In this document: positions 49,753 to 61,830 of the stretch, piece after piece | How positions within the stretch are numbered: the first letter of the stretch is position 1 | Layout of the letters: each line of letters begins with the position of its first letter | Origin: Hyphomicrobiaceae bacterium | Lineage (GTDB): Bacteria; Pseudomonadota; Alphaproteobacteria; Rhizobiales; Hyphomicrobiaceae | NCBI GenBank assembly: GCA_008933705.1 | Contig: WBUN01000010.1 | Location: 1-64,000 of the forward strand | Length of the DNA: 64,000 nt | Reading direction: 5' to 3' | Notes under the pieces: model-generated | What the model was told of the DNA's origin: nothing | Database searches by the model: none | What the model saw: the letters and a program-made list of their open reading frames with translations, nothing else | Made by a program: the position numbers and the translations under genes

Positions 49753-50349
49753 ATGAAGAAGAAGACTGTGGTGATCAGCGCCATCGCGGCTGCGACGGTG
49801 CTCGCAGGCGGATGGGCCATGGCGCAGTCGGCCGGGCCCGGCAGCTTCGGCCCTCCGTTCATGCATGGCAAAGGCGCCGACGGAATGGGCCACGGCATGA
49901 TGAGAGGCATGGGCCACGGCATGATGAAGGGCATGGGGCACGGCATGGGTCCCGGCATGATGCATGGGGGCGCCGGCCTGACGTTCGCCGATCCGGCACG
50001 GATCGATGCGCTCAAGGCAGGGCTCGCGATCACGCCGGCCCAGGAGGCGGCCTGGAGCAAGTACGCCAAAGCCGTGCAGGACGCGGCGGCCACGATGAAG
50101 ACGACGCGGGAGAGCATCGATCCGACCCAGATGAGCAAGATGACCCCGTCGGATCGCTTCGCATTCATGACCAAGATGCGTGAGCAGCGACAGACGCAAT
50201 TCGACGCCGTGAAAAAGGCCGCCGAGGAGCTGCTCGCAACGCTCGACGCAGCCCAGAAGGCCAAGGCGACCGACATCCTGCCCGGGCTCGCGTTCGGCCC
50301 CGGCCCGATGCGCGGAGCGTCCGCGGGTGATCAGCAGCACAGACACTGA
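49753..50349 (+). CDS. Spy/CpxP-family periplasmic protein, Met/His-rich
   Basis: A 198-residue periplasmic protein. The signal peptide is KKKTVVISAIAAATVLAGGWAMAQS. The N-terminal mature part contains repeated MGHGMM units (MGHGMMRGMGHGMMKGMGHG), which can bind copper or silver. The C-terminal part is a helical LTXXQ/Spy-type domain (RIDALKAGLAITPAQEAAWSKYAKAVQDAAATMKTT, then DRFAFMTKMREQRQTQFDAVKKAAEELLATLDAAQKAKATDIL). The start at 49753 follows TTGGAGACAG. It is divergent from the two-component system, which probably controls it. Confidence 0.85.
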   Translation: MKKKTVVISAIAAATVLAGGWAMAQSAGPGSFGPPFMHGKGADGMGHGMMRGMGHGMMKGMGHGMGPGMMHGGAGLTFADPARIDALKAGLAITPAQEAAWSKYAKAVQDAAATMKTTRESIDPTQMSKMTPSDRFAFMTKMREQRQTQFDAVKKAAEELLATLDAAQKAKATDILPGLAFGPGPMRGASAGDQQHRH

Positions 50350-50482
50350 CACCACGGGCGGCGTCGGCGGCCGCGGCCGCGGCATCCTCGCGCCATGCTG
50401 CCTGAACCCTCCGGGCGCCCGCGCGCCCGGAGCGCAGCAAGGGGTGAATTCGCTCACTGAGTCGCAGTCCGACGCGCACCCA

Positions 50483-50779
50483 TCATTCAACGCGGGGGGA
50501 CGGCGGCGGAATGGGAGGCAGCTGCTGCAAGGGCGGCGCGATCACGGCCGGCGGCAGGACTTCGCGTGAGGGCCTCCCTGCGCGGTACCGGGGATAGACG
50601 GCGTGTGGAAACGTGGGTGAGTCGCGCAACTGCGGAGGCGGCGGATTCAAGGATGAGTAGGGCGGTGGATAGGGCGCCGAGTGTGAAGTCTGGGCAGCGG
50701 CCATCTCCGTGCCGCCCGCCAATACCGCCAGCACAACGACGCCTGAACGCATCAGCTCGCAGAATGTGTTGTCTGACAT
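50483..50779 (-). CDS. Small secreted Pro-rich hypothetical protein
   Basis: A 98-residue protein with a signal peptide (LMRSGVVVLAVLAGGTEMAAAQ) and a mature part that is almost wholly Pro/Ser/Tyr-rich (APYPPPYSSLNPPPPQLRDSPTFPHAVYPRYRAGRPS...). It starts 8 bp after the acyl-CoA synthetase stop and may be cotranscribed. No ribosome binding site is obvious. Function unknown; such proteins are often cell-wall or outer-membrane associated. Confidence 0.5.
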   Translation of the reverse strand: MSDNTFCELMRSGVVVLAVLAGGTEMAAAQTSHSAPYPPPYSSLNPPPPQLRDSPTFPHAVYPRYRAGRPSREVLPPAVIAPPLQQLPPIPPPSPRVE

Positions 50780-50787
50780 GGGCAATA

Positions 50788-52674
50788 TCAACTCGATAGG
50801 CGTGCGCCATCTGCCTGATGGACGCGGGCGTGACCGCCGCGGGAATACAGCTTCTCGATCTCGGCCACCAGGCGCTGCTCCAGCGCGGCCCGCTTGATCT
50901 TGAGCGTCGGCGTGAGCAGTCCTGCCGCAATGGTCCAGGGCTCTGTCGTCCACCAGACCGCACGCGGCGTGGCGTAGGCGGGGAAATCCTTCACGGCCTT
51001 CGCTATGCGCTGCAGGAGGAAGTCGGCCTCACGCTGATGCGAAGACCTCACCATGCCGTCGGTCTTGCTCTCGAGCTTGGTCTTTTCCCGGCTCCACTCG
51101 TCGGGGTTGAGGACGACGAGGGCCGCCAGGAAAGGACGCCGCTCCCCGATCACCATGGCCTGCTCGAACAGCGGGTCGGATATGATGGCCGTCTCGAGAT
51201 CGACCGGAGCTATCTTCTCACCAGTGGACGTGACGATGATGTCCTTGATGCGCCCGGTGATGGTGATGCGTCCCCCTTCGATGCGCGCCTGATCGCCCGT
51301 ATGCAGCCACCCGTCGGCCTCGATCGCCCGGTGGGTCTCCTCCGGCTTGCGCCAATAGCCGACCATGACGCTCGGAGCGCGCACGAGAAGCTCTTCGTTC
51401 TCGCCGATCTTGACCTCGATGCCGACAAGCGGCCTGCCGACCGAACGGGGATCGTTGTCGTCCGGCGTGTTGGTGGAGACCACGGGCGATGTCTCCGTCA
51501 TGCCGTAGCCCTGCAGGATGTCCAGCCCCAGGGACAGAAACAGACGAATGATCGGAAACGCGATGGGCGCACCGCCACTGACGGCGACGCGCAGCCGCCC
51601 TCCGAGCTGGGCCAGCACCTTGTCGGCGACCATTCGCTTCAGGATAGGCCAAAAGAGCCGGTCGAGCAGCGAGAGCGGACCTCCTCGACCCTGGCGCGCA
51701 TCAAACAGGCGGCCGCCGACAGCCAGTGTCATATCGAGCAGGGCCCGCTCCAGCCATGTGGCCGACGCCCGATGCTCCATGACCTTGGAATAGAACTTCT
51801 CGTAGATGCGGGGCACCGAGACGAGAACCGTCGGCCGTACCGTCTTCAAGTCCTCGGGCAGGTGCTGCGTGGATCGGGCGTAAGCCACGCAGGCGCCGGC
51901 CGCGATTGGATAGTAGTAGCCCGCCGTGCGCTCGAAGGTATGCGACAGCGGCAGGAAAGACAGGAAGATGTCGCTTTCCTCCGCCTGCACGCGCTCCCGA
52001 ATAGCCCTGATGTTGGTCATGATGTTGTGGTGCGACAGCATGACGCCCTTCGGCCGCCCTGTCGTACCGGAGGTGTACACGATGGCAGCGAGATCGCTCG
52101 GCTTGACGACGACGGAGCCATCACCCTTCGCTGCGCGCATTTGCCCGCTGGCAAGCCAACGATCGACCGCGACGACGCGGCCACTGACGCCTTCGACGTC
52201 CCCCGCGGGGCCGTCCTTCAAGCAGATGACGCGCTTCAGCCCGCCAAGCCGGTCGGCTGCGGACGCCAGCGTCTGCCACCGCTCGGCCGAATCGATGAGC
52301 AGAAGCGAAGCGCCGCTGTCTTGCAGGATATAGATGATGCTTTCCGGGTTATCGATGGCATGGAGGGGCACAGGAACCAGGCCGCGAGAAAGCACCGCCT
52401 GATCCATCGAGACGTGGTCGATGCCGTTCGGCACGAGTATGGCGACACGCTCGCCGGGGGCCAACTCCTCGGCGTCGAGGGCACGCCTCCAGGCTTCGAA
52501 CCGCTGGTCGATCTCTTGCCACGAGTAGCCGACCCAGCGGCCCGCCTTGCCATCGAACTGACGATAGGCTTCCCGGCGCGGTGTCTTCCCGACACGCCAT
52601 CGCAGCAGCTCCGGCAATGTCTGCACGTCATCGAGGCCCGCGGAAGGATACGGCTCACGATCTGCAGATGCCAT
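50788..52674 (-). CDS. AMP-dependent long-chain acyl-CoA synthetase
   Basis: A 628-residue adenylate-forming enzyme of the FAA1/FadD type. The P-loop is IVYTSGTTGRPKGVMLSHHN; then GYGMTETSPVVSTN (A5), TGDQARIEGGRITITGRIKDIIVTSTGEKIAPVDLE (A7/A8), and near the C-terminus LTPTLKIKRAALEQRLVAEIEKLY, with the catalytic Lys in LKIKR. It activates fatty acids as acyl-AMP and then acyl-CoA. The start at 52674 (MASADREPY) is chosen over 52704 (MGDAGEGG). It lies 229 bp behind cbbE on the same strand, so cotranscription with the cbb operon is possible but not shown. Confidence 0.88.
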   Translation of the reverse strand: MASADREPYPSAGLDDVQTLPELLRWRVGKTPRREAYRQFDGKAGRWVGYSWQEIDQRFEAWRRALDAEELAPGERVAILVPNGIDHVSMDQAVLSRGLVPVPLHAIDNPESIIYILQDSGASLLLIDSAERWQTLASAADRLGGLKRVICLKDGPAGDVEGVSGRVVAVDRWLASGQMRAAKGDGSVVVKPSDLAAIVYTSGTTGRPKGVMLSHHNIMTNIRAIRERVQAEESDIFLSFLPLSHTFERTAGYYYPIAAGACVAYARSTQHLPEDLKTVRPTVLVSVPRIYEKFYSKVMEHRASATWLERALLDMTLAVGGRLFDARQGRGGPLSLLDRLFWPILKRMVADKVLAQLGGRLRVAVSGGAPIAFPIIRLFLSLGLDILQGYGMTETSPVVSTNTPDDNDPRSVGRPLVGIEVKIGENEELLVRAPSVMVGYWRKPEETHRAIEADGWLHTGDQARIEGGRITITGRIKDIIVTSTGEKIAPVDLETAIISDPLFEQAMVIGERRPFLAALVVLNPDEWSREKTKLESKTDGMVRSSHQREADFLLQRIAKAVKDFPAYATPRAVWWTTEPWTIAAGLLTPTLKIKRAALEQRLVAEIEKLYSRGGHARVHQADGARLSS

Positions 52675-52903
52675 TGTTGGTCCGCCTTCTCCTGCGTCCC
52701 CCATCTCCGAGGCGAATTATACCACCTTTGTGTGGAATGGGCCTCTGCGAGGGCCGGCAAAGACGCCAACATCTATTGCGTCGACCGGGCGCGGCGTCCT
52801 GGCGCCGGCATGCTGCAAGACGCGGTCGATGCGCTGGCATGCCCCGTCACGTCCGGAGCAAGCGGCACACCCCTGGCACCTGCCCTGTCACCGATCGATG
52901 CGG

Positions 52904-53584
52904 CTAAGTCGTCGCGCCACCCTGCGCCGCATCCCTGATCGCGCGAATGTTGGCCGCGTAGGCGTCGCGGTCTTCGCCACGGAAGACAGCGGACCCGGCA
53001 ACCAGCACGTTCGCGCCTGCTGCAGTGACGAGCGGTGCGGTTTGAGGCGTCACGCCACCGTCGACCTCGATGTCGATCGGCCGCGTGCCGATCATTGCCT
53101 TGAGACGCCGCACCTTCTCAACCACGGCCGGGATGAAGGCCTGGCCGCCAAAGCCGGGATTGACCGTCATCACGAGGATGAGGTCCAGCCTGTCGAGCAC
53201 GTACTCGACGACGCTCTCGGGCGTAGACGGATTGAGCGACACGCCGGCCTTCTTGCCCAGAGCGCGGATCGCCTGCAGCGATCGGTCGAGGTGTGGGCCT
53301 GCCTCGGCATGCACCGTGATGATGTCGCAGCCCGCATCCGCAAAGCTCGCCAGAAAGGGATCAGCGGGCGCAATCATCAGGTGGCAATCGAATGTCTTCC
53401 TGGATGCGGATCGAATGGCCTTCACCACCGGCGGGCCGAAAGTGATATTGGGTACGAAGTGACCATCCATAACGTCGAGATGGATCCAGTCAGCGCCGGC
53501 CGCGTCGACGGCGCGCACCTCCTCCCCGAGACGCGCGAAGTCGGCTGAGAGTATCGAGGGCGCGATGATGATCGGCCGGGTCAT
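52904..53584 (-). CDS. cbbE: Ribulose-phosphate 3-epimerase
   Basis: A 226-residue TIM-barrel enzyme that interconverts ribulose-5-phosphate and xylulose-5-phosphate, needed to regenerate ribulose bisphosphate. Motifs are [41 protein letters not shown], and [24 protein letters not shown]; the metal His/Asp in HLDVMDG and the D in VDGGV are present. The ATG overlaps the cbbX stop (ATGA). It is the last gene of the cbb cluster. Confidence 0.94.
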   Translation of the reverse strand: MTRPIIIAPSILSADFARLGEEVRAVDAAGADWIHLDVMDGHFVPNITFGPPVVKAIRSASRKTFDCHLMIAPADPFLASFADAGCDIITVHAEAGPHLDRSLQAIRALGKKAGVSLNPSTPESVVEYVLDRLDLILVMTVNPGFGGQAFIPAVVEKVRRLKAMIGTRPIDIEVDGGVTPQTAPLVTAAGANVLVAGSAVFRGEDRDAYAANIRAIRDAAQGGATT

Positions 53585-54534
53585 CGGGAGGGTTCTCGCG
53601 TGGACGGAGCGACCGGCAGCGCAAATACGCGGCTCGCCAGGATATCCGGGGCGTCGATGATGGAAAGCGCGTCGGCCGTCAGCGGCTGCTGCGCACTCTC
53701 GAACAGCCGGTTGGCCTGGCGCAGCCTCGCTCGATCGAGCGCATTGCGGATCGAGCGGGCATTGGCGAAGTGGGGCAACTGCCGCCTGTGGGCGATGTAC
53801 CGTGACAGGGCCTCACGACCCGCAGGGGAAAGCCGGTAGCTTTGGCGCTCGAGCATGCGACCGGCGATCAGCAGCAGCTCCTCGTTGGAATAATCCGGGA
53901 AATCGATGTGATGGGCGATACGTGAGCGAAATCCGGGGTTGCTTCCGAAGAACCGATCCATGCGGTCGGCGTAACCCGCCAGGATCACGACCAGGTCCTC
54001 GCGCTGGTTCTCCATCGCCTGCAGGAGGATCTCGATCGCCTCCTGACCATAGTCCCGCTCGTTCTCGGCGCGGTAGAGGTAGTAGGCCTCGTCGATGAAC
54101 AGCACACCGCCCATCGCCTTTCGCAACACCTCTTTCGTCTTCGGCGCCGTGTGACCGATGTACTGACCGACGAGATCATCGCGCGTCACCGATACAAGAT
54201 GGCCTTTGCGCACATACCCCAGCCGATGCAGCAGATCCGCCATTCGCACCGCCACCGTGGTCTTACCAGTCCCCGGGTTGCCGGTGAAGCTCATGTGCAG
54301 CGTCGGGGTCTCATGGGCGAGGCCGAGCTTCTTGCGTGCGCGCTCCACGAGCAGCAACGCCGCAATCTCGCGGATGCGCCGCTTGACGGGGGCAAGGCCG
54401 ACGAGATCGCGGTCGAGCTCTTCGAGGACGGACCCGACCCCGGCCTCGGCAAATTCCCGTTGCAGGTCGACGCTCGCGCCCATCGTGTCGCCGCGGGCCT
54501 CGATATCGCTGACGCGTTCCGGTGCTGCTGCCAT
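53581..54534 (-). CDS. cbbX: Rubisco activase CbbX
   Basis: A 317-residue AAA+ ATPase of the CbbX type, which removes inhibitory sugar phosphates from red-type (form IC/ID) Rubisco. Walker A is [16 protein letters not shown] (about 85-93), the pore loop region is [16 protein letters not shown], Walker B is [12 protein letters not shown], and sensor/arginine-finger segments follow in [20 protein letters not shown]. The start at 54534 follows GAAGGG; a TTG at 54561 that overlaps the cbbS stop is possible. Its presence agrees with the Rubisco type. Confidence 0.93.
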   Translation of the reverse strand: MAAAPERVSDIEARGDTMGASVDLQREFAEAGVGSVLEELDRDLVGLAPVKRRIREIAALLLVERARKKLGLAHETPTLHMSFTGNPGTGKTTVAVRMADLLHRLGYVRKGHLVSVTRDDLVGQYIGHTAPKTKEVLRKAMGGVLFIDEAYYLYRAENERDYGQEAIEILLQAMENQREDLVVILAGYADRMDRFFGSNPGFRSRIAHHIDFPDYSNEELLLIAGRMLERQSYRLSPAGREALSRYIAHRRQLPHFANARSIRNALDRARLRQANRLFESAQQPLTADALSIIDAPDILASRVFALPVAPSTREPSR

Positions 54535-54557
54535 GGTCCGGTACCCTTCGACTGCGC

Positions 54558-54977
54558 TCAATCGTATCGCTTGCCTTCGGGACGCCCTGCGGCATAGGCC
54601 CGCGTGGTGTAGACGACGTTGCGGCCTTTGCCTTCCGTCCGCTCGAGCGCAAAGCCGGGCTCCTCCTTCGGCCGGTTGACGATGAAGGAAATCCTCACCG
54701 ACTCCCAGCCGTGGCTCGCATCGAACGCAGACAGACGCACGTAGCGATCACCATAGATCTTGCGGCAGGACGCCAGCTCGTTCATGACGCCGGCCGCATC
54801 CTTCAGATCGAACATCGGCAGGCCCCACATCTCCCAGAAGCTGTTGCGGGGATGCGGGTCGTCGGTGAACTCCAGGCTGATCGCCCACCCCTTCTTGAGG
54901 CAGTACTCGACCTGTTTGCGGATCTGCTCGTCGGTCAGGTCGGGCAGAAACGAAAAGCAGCCCTGGGTGATGCGCAT
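54558..54977 (-). CDS. cbbS: Ribulose bisphosphate carboxylase small subunit
   Basis: A 139-residue red-type small subunit: [73 protein letters not shown]. The length (about 140) and the C-terminal extension ([25 protein letters not shown]) are those of form IC/ID rather than the shorter green-type forms. The start follows GAGGAT 11 bp from the large subunit stop. The stop codon falls in TTGAGCGCAGTCGAAGG, which looks like one half of the TGAGC..GTCGAA repeat. Confidence 0.95.
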   Translation of the reverse strand: MRITQGCFSFLPDLTDEQIRKQVEYCLKKGWAISLEFTDDPHPRNSFWEMWGLPMFDLKDAAGVMNELASCRKIYGDRYVRLSAFDASHGWESVRISFIVNRPKEEPGFALERTEGKGRNVVYTTRAYAAGRPEGKRYD

Positions 54978-54988
54978 GATGGGTATCC

Positions 54989-57554
<2,566 letters not shown>

Positions 57555-57718
57555 GTGCGGCCTCTCCTCGCTAGTCGTGTCCAGTTGATCGCTGCTGCTC
57601 CGCAGCGGCGACATCCATCGCGCCGGCGCTTCGCCGACCGTCGAGACCTACCCAAAGCCATCAGCACTCACGGCGCTGCTCGAAGCAGCCACGCCGTCGC
57701 TGTCTCGGTCCCTGCATC

Positions 57719-59740
57719 TCAGCCACCCACAGCCTTCGCCGCCGCCACGATGGCGTCGGCTGTGATGCCGCAGTGTCGATAGACCTCATCGCCAGGCGCC
57801 GACGCGCCAAAGCCCTTCATGCCGATGAAGACGCCTTTGCTGCCGATCCATTGGTCCCATCCAAGCCGCACGCCCGCCTCGATGGCGATCCGCGGCGCCG
57901 AACCCAAGACCTCAAGCCGGTATTCCTCCGGCTGCTGGGCGAACATCTCCCAGGACGGCATGGAGACGACGGCTGCGCGCATCCCGATCCGTGCGAGCCG
58001 GGCCGCAGCCTCCACCGCCAACGCGACCTCCGATCCCGTCGCCAACAGGGTAACATCGCGCCCGCTCTTGGGTTCGATCAGGACATGCGCGCCGAATGCG
58101 ACGAGGTTGTTGTCGGTGTGCTCCGTCCGCAGTGTCGGTACGTTCTGGCGGGTCAGGCACAGCACCGAGGGTTTGTCGACTTGCCTGATTGCCACCGCCC
58201 AAGCTTCGGCCGTCTCGACGGCGTCGGCTGGCCGGAACACAAGCAGATTCGGGATCGCCCGCAGGCTGGCCAGATGCTCGACAGGTTGATGCGTCGGCCC
58301 GTCCTCACCCAGACCGATGCTGTCGTGCGTCATCACATGCACGACGCGCACGCCCATCAAGGCGGCAAGCCGGATCGCCGGGCGCGAATAGTCGGAGAAG
58401 GCGAGGAAGGTGCCGCCGTACGGGATGAACCCGCCGTGCAGTGCCAGGCCGTTCATCGCCGAAGCCATCGCGTGCTCGCGCACACCGTAGTTGATGTAGC
58501 TTCCGCGATAGTCGGCGGGCGCCACCGCGACCTGATCCTTGGTCCTGGTGCCGTTGGAGCCGGTGAGGTCGGCCGAGCCCCCGACCAGATTGGGTTGCAG
58601 CTTCGTGAGCTCGGTCAGCACCTGTTGCGAGGAGATGCGCGTGGCCACGCGCGGCCGCTCGGCCGAAAACCGCCTCTTGATCTCCTCCATGCCGGCACAG
58701 AGATCGGACGCGGGTCGCCCCGAGATCTGATCCTGGAATTCCACTCGCGTGGCGGGTTCCATCGCTTCCAATCGCGCCTGCCAATGCTCGCGCATCGCGC
58801 GTCCGCGGCTGCCCGCCGCGCGCCAGCGTGCCAGCACGTGCTCGGGGACCTCGAAGGGCTGGCTCGACCAACCCAGATGCGCTCGCGCAGCGGCGATTTC
58901 GGCCGCGCCCAGCGGCGCACCGTGCATTTCCTTGGTGCCCTGCTTGTTCGGCGCTCCAAAGCCGATGATCGTCCGGCACGCGATCAGCGATGGCCTGTCC
59001 GCGTTCTGCGCCGCGGCAAGGGCGTCGGCGACCTCCGCCGGAGCATGGCCGTTGACCCGCGTCACGGCCCAGCCCGCCGCCTCAAAGCGCTTGAGCTGAT
59101 CCATCGACGTCGAAAGCGACGTGCCGCCGTCGATTGTGATGCCGTTGTCGTCGAAAAGCACGATGAGCCGGGAAAGCTTCAGATGACCGGCAAGATCGAT
59201 GGCCTCGTGGCTTATGCCTTCCATGAGGCAGCCATCGCCGGCCATCACATAGGTGCGGTGATCCACAAGACCATCGCCGTAACGCGCATTCAGCATGCGT
59301 TCCGCCAGCGCCATGCCGACTGCGGTGGCGATCCCCTGGCCGAGCGGGCCCGTGGTCGTCTCCACGCCCGGACAATGGCCAAACTCGGGATGGCCGGCGG
59401 TCTTGGCCCCGAGCTGCCGGAAACGCCTCAGCTCGTCGACACCGACGCCGTCGTAGCCTGTCAGGTAAAGCAAGGCGTAGAGCAGCATCGAGCCGTGGCC
59501 GGCCGACAGAACAAAGCGATCCCGATCCGGCCAGGCAGGCCTGCTCGCATCGAACTTGAGGAACTGGGTGAAGAGAACCGTGGCCACGTCGGCCATGCCC
59601 ATCGGCATGCCGGGATGACCCGACTTGGCATTTTCCACCGCGTCCATCGCCAGCACGCGGATCGCGTTGGCCATCCCCGCGTGGGGCTGGCTTGCGCCCG
59701 TCGCACGGTCGCGTTCAGCCATGTGCTCCGTGTCCCTCAT
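57719..59740 (-). CDS. cbbT: Transketolase
   Basis: A 673-residue thiamine-diphosphate enzyme that moves two-carbon units between sugar phosphates to regenerate the CO2 acceptor. [34 protein letters not shown] is the N-terminal signature; the ThDP/Mg site is [38 protein letters not shown]; the pyrimidine domain has [26 protein letters not shown]. The length is standard. The start is given as 59740, but an ATG at 59722 (MAERDRATG) with GGAG in front is equally good. It overlaps no neighbour and follows cbbP by 4 bp. Confidence 0.95.
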   Translation of the reverse strand: MRDTEHMAERDRATGASQPHAGMANAIRVLAMDAVENAKSGHPGMPMGMADVATVLFTQFLKFDASRPAWPDRDRFVLSAGHGSMLLYALLYLTGYDGVGVDELRRFRQLGAKTAGHPEFGHCPGVETTTGPLGQGIATAVGMALAERMLNARYGDGLVDHRTYVMAGDGCLMEGISHEAIDLAGHLKLSRLIVLFDDNGITIDGGTSLSTSMDQLKRFEAAGWAVTRVNGHAPAEVADALAAAQNADRPSLIACRTIIGFGAPNKQGTKEMHGAPLGAAEIAAARAHLGWSSQPFEVPEHVLARWRAAGSRGRAMREHWQARLEAMEPATRVEFQDQISGRPASDLCAGMEEIKRRFSAERPRVATRISSQQVLTELTKLQPNLVGGSADLTGSNGTRTKDQVAVAPADYRGSYINYGVREHAMASAMNGLALHGGFIPYGGTFLAFSDYSRPAIRLAALMGVRVVHVMTHDSIGLGEDGPTHQPVEHLASLRAIPNLLVFRPADAVETAEAWAVAIRQVDKPSVLCLTRQNVPTLRTEHTDNNLVAFGAHVLIEPKSGRDVTLLATGSEVALAVEAAARLARIGMRAAVVSMPSWEMFAQQPEEYRLEVLGSAPRIAIEAGVRLGWDQWIGSKGVFIGMKGFGASAPGDEVYRHCGITADAIVAAAKAVGG

Positions 59741-59744
59741 GGTC

Positions 59745-60620
59745 TCACGCGGCGCGCCGCTTCCTCTCTATGAGCCGCAAGATCATCGGCGTCAGGATCA
59801 ACTGCATCGCCAGGTCCAGCTTGTTGCCTGGCGTCACGATGGAGTTCGCGCGCGACATGAAGCTGCCTGGGATCATCGCCAGCAGGTACGGAAAGTCGAT
59901 GCCGCGCGGATTGCGAAAGCGGATGACGACCATCGATTCATCGGGCGTCGGTATCCAGCGGGCGACGAACGGATTGGAGGTATCGACCGTCGGCACGCGT
60001 TGGAAGTTGATGTCCGTCTCGGTGAACTGCGGGCAGATGTAGCTCACATAGTCGGGCATGCGCCGCAGGATCGTATCGGTCACCGCCTCGGTCGTGTATC
60101 CGCGCGACGCCCGGTCGCGATGGATCTTCTGAATCCACTCGAGGTTGATGACGGGCACCACTCCGATCTTGAGATCGGCATAGCGCGCCACATTGAGGCG
60201 ATCCGTCACGGCGGCGCCGTGCAGGCCCTCGTAGAACAGCAGGTCGCTCCCATGCGGCAGATCCTGCCAAGCCGTGAATGTGCCCGGCGGAGAGCCGAGC
60301 GCCGCGGCTTCCTCTTCATCATGCACGTAGTGCCGTGTGCGGCCGGTGCCGGTCTCTCCATACGTCCTGAACACGTCTTCGAGATCCGCCAGCAGATTGG
60401 CTTCCGGTCCGAAGTGGCTGAAGTGATTGTTCCCTTTCTTCGACGCCTCCGCCATCGCCGCCTTCATCTCCGCACGGTCGTAGCGATGGAAGGCATCGCC
60501 TTCGATGAAAGCGGCATTGATCTTCTCCCGACGGAAGATCTGCTCGAACGTCTGCTTGACCGAGCTGGTGCCGGCCCCGGACGATCCGGTAACGGAGATT
60601 ATCGGATGCTTGACGGACAT
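59745..60620 (-). CDS. cbbP: Phosphoribulokinase
   Basis: A 291-residue kinase that makes ribulose-1,5-bisphosphate from ribulose-5-phosphate, one of the two enzymes unique to the Calvin cycle. The P-loop is [18 protein letters not shown] (about 8-25); the substrate-binding segment is [27 protein letters not shown] holds the Walker B acid. The length and the lack of paired Cys mark it as the bacterial octameric type, regulated by NADH and AMP rather than thioredoxin. The start at 60620 follows GAGGAAGCG. Confidence 0.96.
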   Translation of the reverse strand: MSVKHPIISVTGSSGAGTSSVKQTFEQIFRREKINAAFIEGDAFHRYDRAEMKAAMAEASKKGNNHFSHFGPEANLLADLEDVFRTYGETGTGRTRHYVHDEEEAAALGSPPGTFTAWQDLPHGSDLLFYEGLHGAAVTDRLNVARYADLKIGVVPVINLEWIQKIHRDRASRGYTTEAVTDTILRRMPDYVSYICPQFTETDINFQRVPTVDTSNPFVARWIPTPDESMVVIRFRNPRGIDFPYLLAMIPGSFMSRANSIVTPGNKLDLAMQLILTPMILRLIERKRRAA

Positions 60621-60636
60621 CGCTTCCTCAACCGGC

Positions 60637-61683
60637 CTAGGTTCCGAATAATCCGCGCTGGTTGAACAGGGGCGAGCGCTCGCCGATGGCGTGAAGATCC
60701 GACTTGTAGCGCGCGATGCGCTCCACTTCCTCCTTGGAGCCGAACACGAAAGGCGTCCGCTGGTGCAGTCGCTGCGGCGTCGCATCAAGAATGCGCTCGC
60801 GGCCGTCCGTTGCGCAGCCGCCTGCCTGCTCGACAAGCCATGCGACGGGATTGGCCTCGTATATCAGGCGAAGGCGGCCGCTGCCGTAGCCTTTGCGTGC
60901 GTCGCCTGGATACAGAAAGACCCCGCCGCGCATCAGGATGCGGTGGGCCTCGGCAACCAGTGAGGCGATCCAGCGCGTATTGAAATCCTGGTCGCGCGGG
61001 CCGTCCTTGCCGGCCACGCAATCACCCACGTAGGCGCGGATTGCCTCGCTCCAATAGCGGGCATTCGAGGCGTTGATCGCGTATTCGCGGGTCTTCTCCG
61101 GAATCTTCGCGCACGCAACGGTCATCAGGAAGGCGCCGGAGAGCCGGTCGAGCGTATAGATCTGTGTCCCCTTGCCGACCGTCAGCACCATCGCGCAATG
61201 GGGACCATAAATCACGTATCCGGCGGCTTTCTGCGCTGCCCCCTTCTGCAGGAACACGCTGTCCGCCGTGCCGTTCGTCTTCCCCTGCATGGGCACAATC
61301 GAGAAGATCGTGCCGATCGAGACGTTGCTGTCGATGTTGGATGACCCATCCAGAGGATCGAGGGCCACGGCAAGGGGTGCATCCTCGCTCAGGACGAGGG
61401 ACGCTTCGAGCTCCTCGGACGCGACAGCCGCCACGGGCGCCGCGCGCAACGCCGCGATCAGCAGCTCGTTGGCCCTGACGTCGAGTTCCTTCTGCTCATC
61501 GCCCTGGACATTGCCGCCCACGACTTCTGCGAGCCTGCCGCCAAGGGCTCCCTGGCCAATAAGGGTTGCTATCGATCGTGCAGCGTCTGCGATTGCCAGT
61601 ATGGTTGCCGCGACAGCCCGGCGCTCCGCGCTGACGGCACTCCAGCCTGCGAGATACGTCTCCAGCGGAATTTGTTGTGCCAT
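60637..61683 (-). CDS. cbbF: Fructose-1,6/sedoheptulose-1,7-bisphosphatase
   Basis: A 348-residue class I bisphosphatase. Metal-binding residues lie in VASEELEASLVL and LAVALDPLDGSSNIDSNVSIGTIFSI; the substrate site shows YVIYGPHCAMVLTVGKG and SGAFLMT; GGVFLYPGDARKGYGSGRLRLIYEANPVAWLVEQAGG is the C-terminal signature. It removes the C1 phosphate in the Calvin cycle. The start at 61683 (MAQQIPLETY) follows AGGAGAGGG. It is the first gene of the operon and is read divergently from cbbR, with the CbbR box at 61801-61825. Confidence 0.95.
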   Translation of the reverse strand: MAQQIPLETYLAGWSAVSAERRAVAATILAIADAARSIATLIGQGALGGRLAEVVGGNVQGDEQKELDVRANELLIAALRAAPVAAVASEELEASLVLSEDAPLAVALDPLDGSSNIDSNVSIGTIFSIVPMQGKTNGTADSVFLQKGAAQKAAGYVIYGPHCAMVLTVGKGTQIYTLDRLSGAFLMTVACAKIPEKTREYAINASNARYWSEAIRAYVGDCVAGKDGPRDQDFNTRWIASLVAEAHRILMRGGVFLYPGDARKGYGSGRLRLIYEANPVAWLVEQAGGCATDGRERILDATPQRLHQRTPFVFGSKEEVERIARYKSDLHAIGERSPLFNQRGLFGT

Positions 61684-61800
61684 CCTGATCTTCCCTCTCC
61701 TGCGATCAACCGCGCTGCACGCGCGGTGCTCACCCCGATCGCTTCCCTGGCGCTGCCGGCTTTCATCGGTCTTTGCGTCAAATCCTGATCTGGCTGGCAC

Positions 61801-61825
61801 ATTTAGTGAAGTTGAATTATCTTTC
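61801..61825. promoter_or_regulatory. CbbR operator between cbbR and cbbF
   Basis: Read on the minus strand the element is GAAAGATAATTCAA followed by CTTCACTAAAT. It matches the gap-upstream element at 23 of 25 positions. It lies 118 bp before cbbF and ends 5 bp before the first possible cbbR start. AT-rich and with ATTCA-N7-TAAAT symmetry, it fits a LysR-type activator and autorepressor site. Confidence 0.72.
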
Positions 61826-61830
61826 CCCAC

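Noticed and set aside
57773-59773. 666-residue plus-strand ORF
   Set aside because: Antisense to transketolase; no domain and atypical composition.
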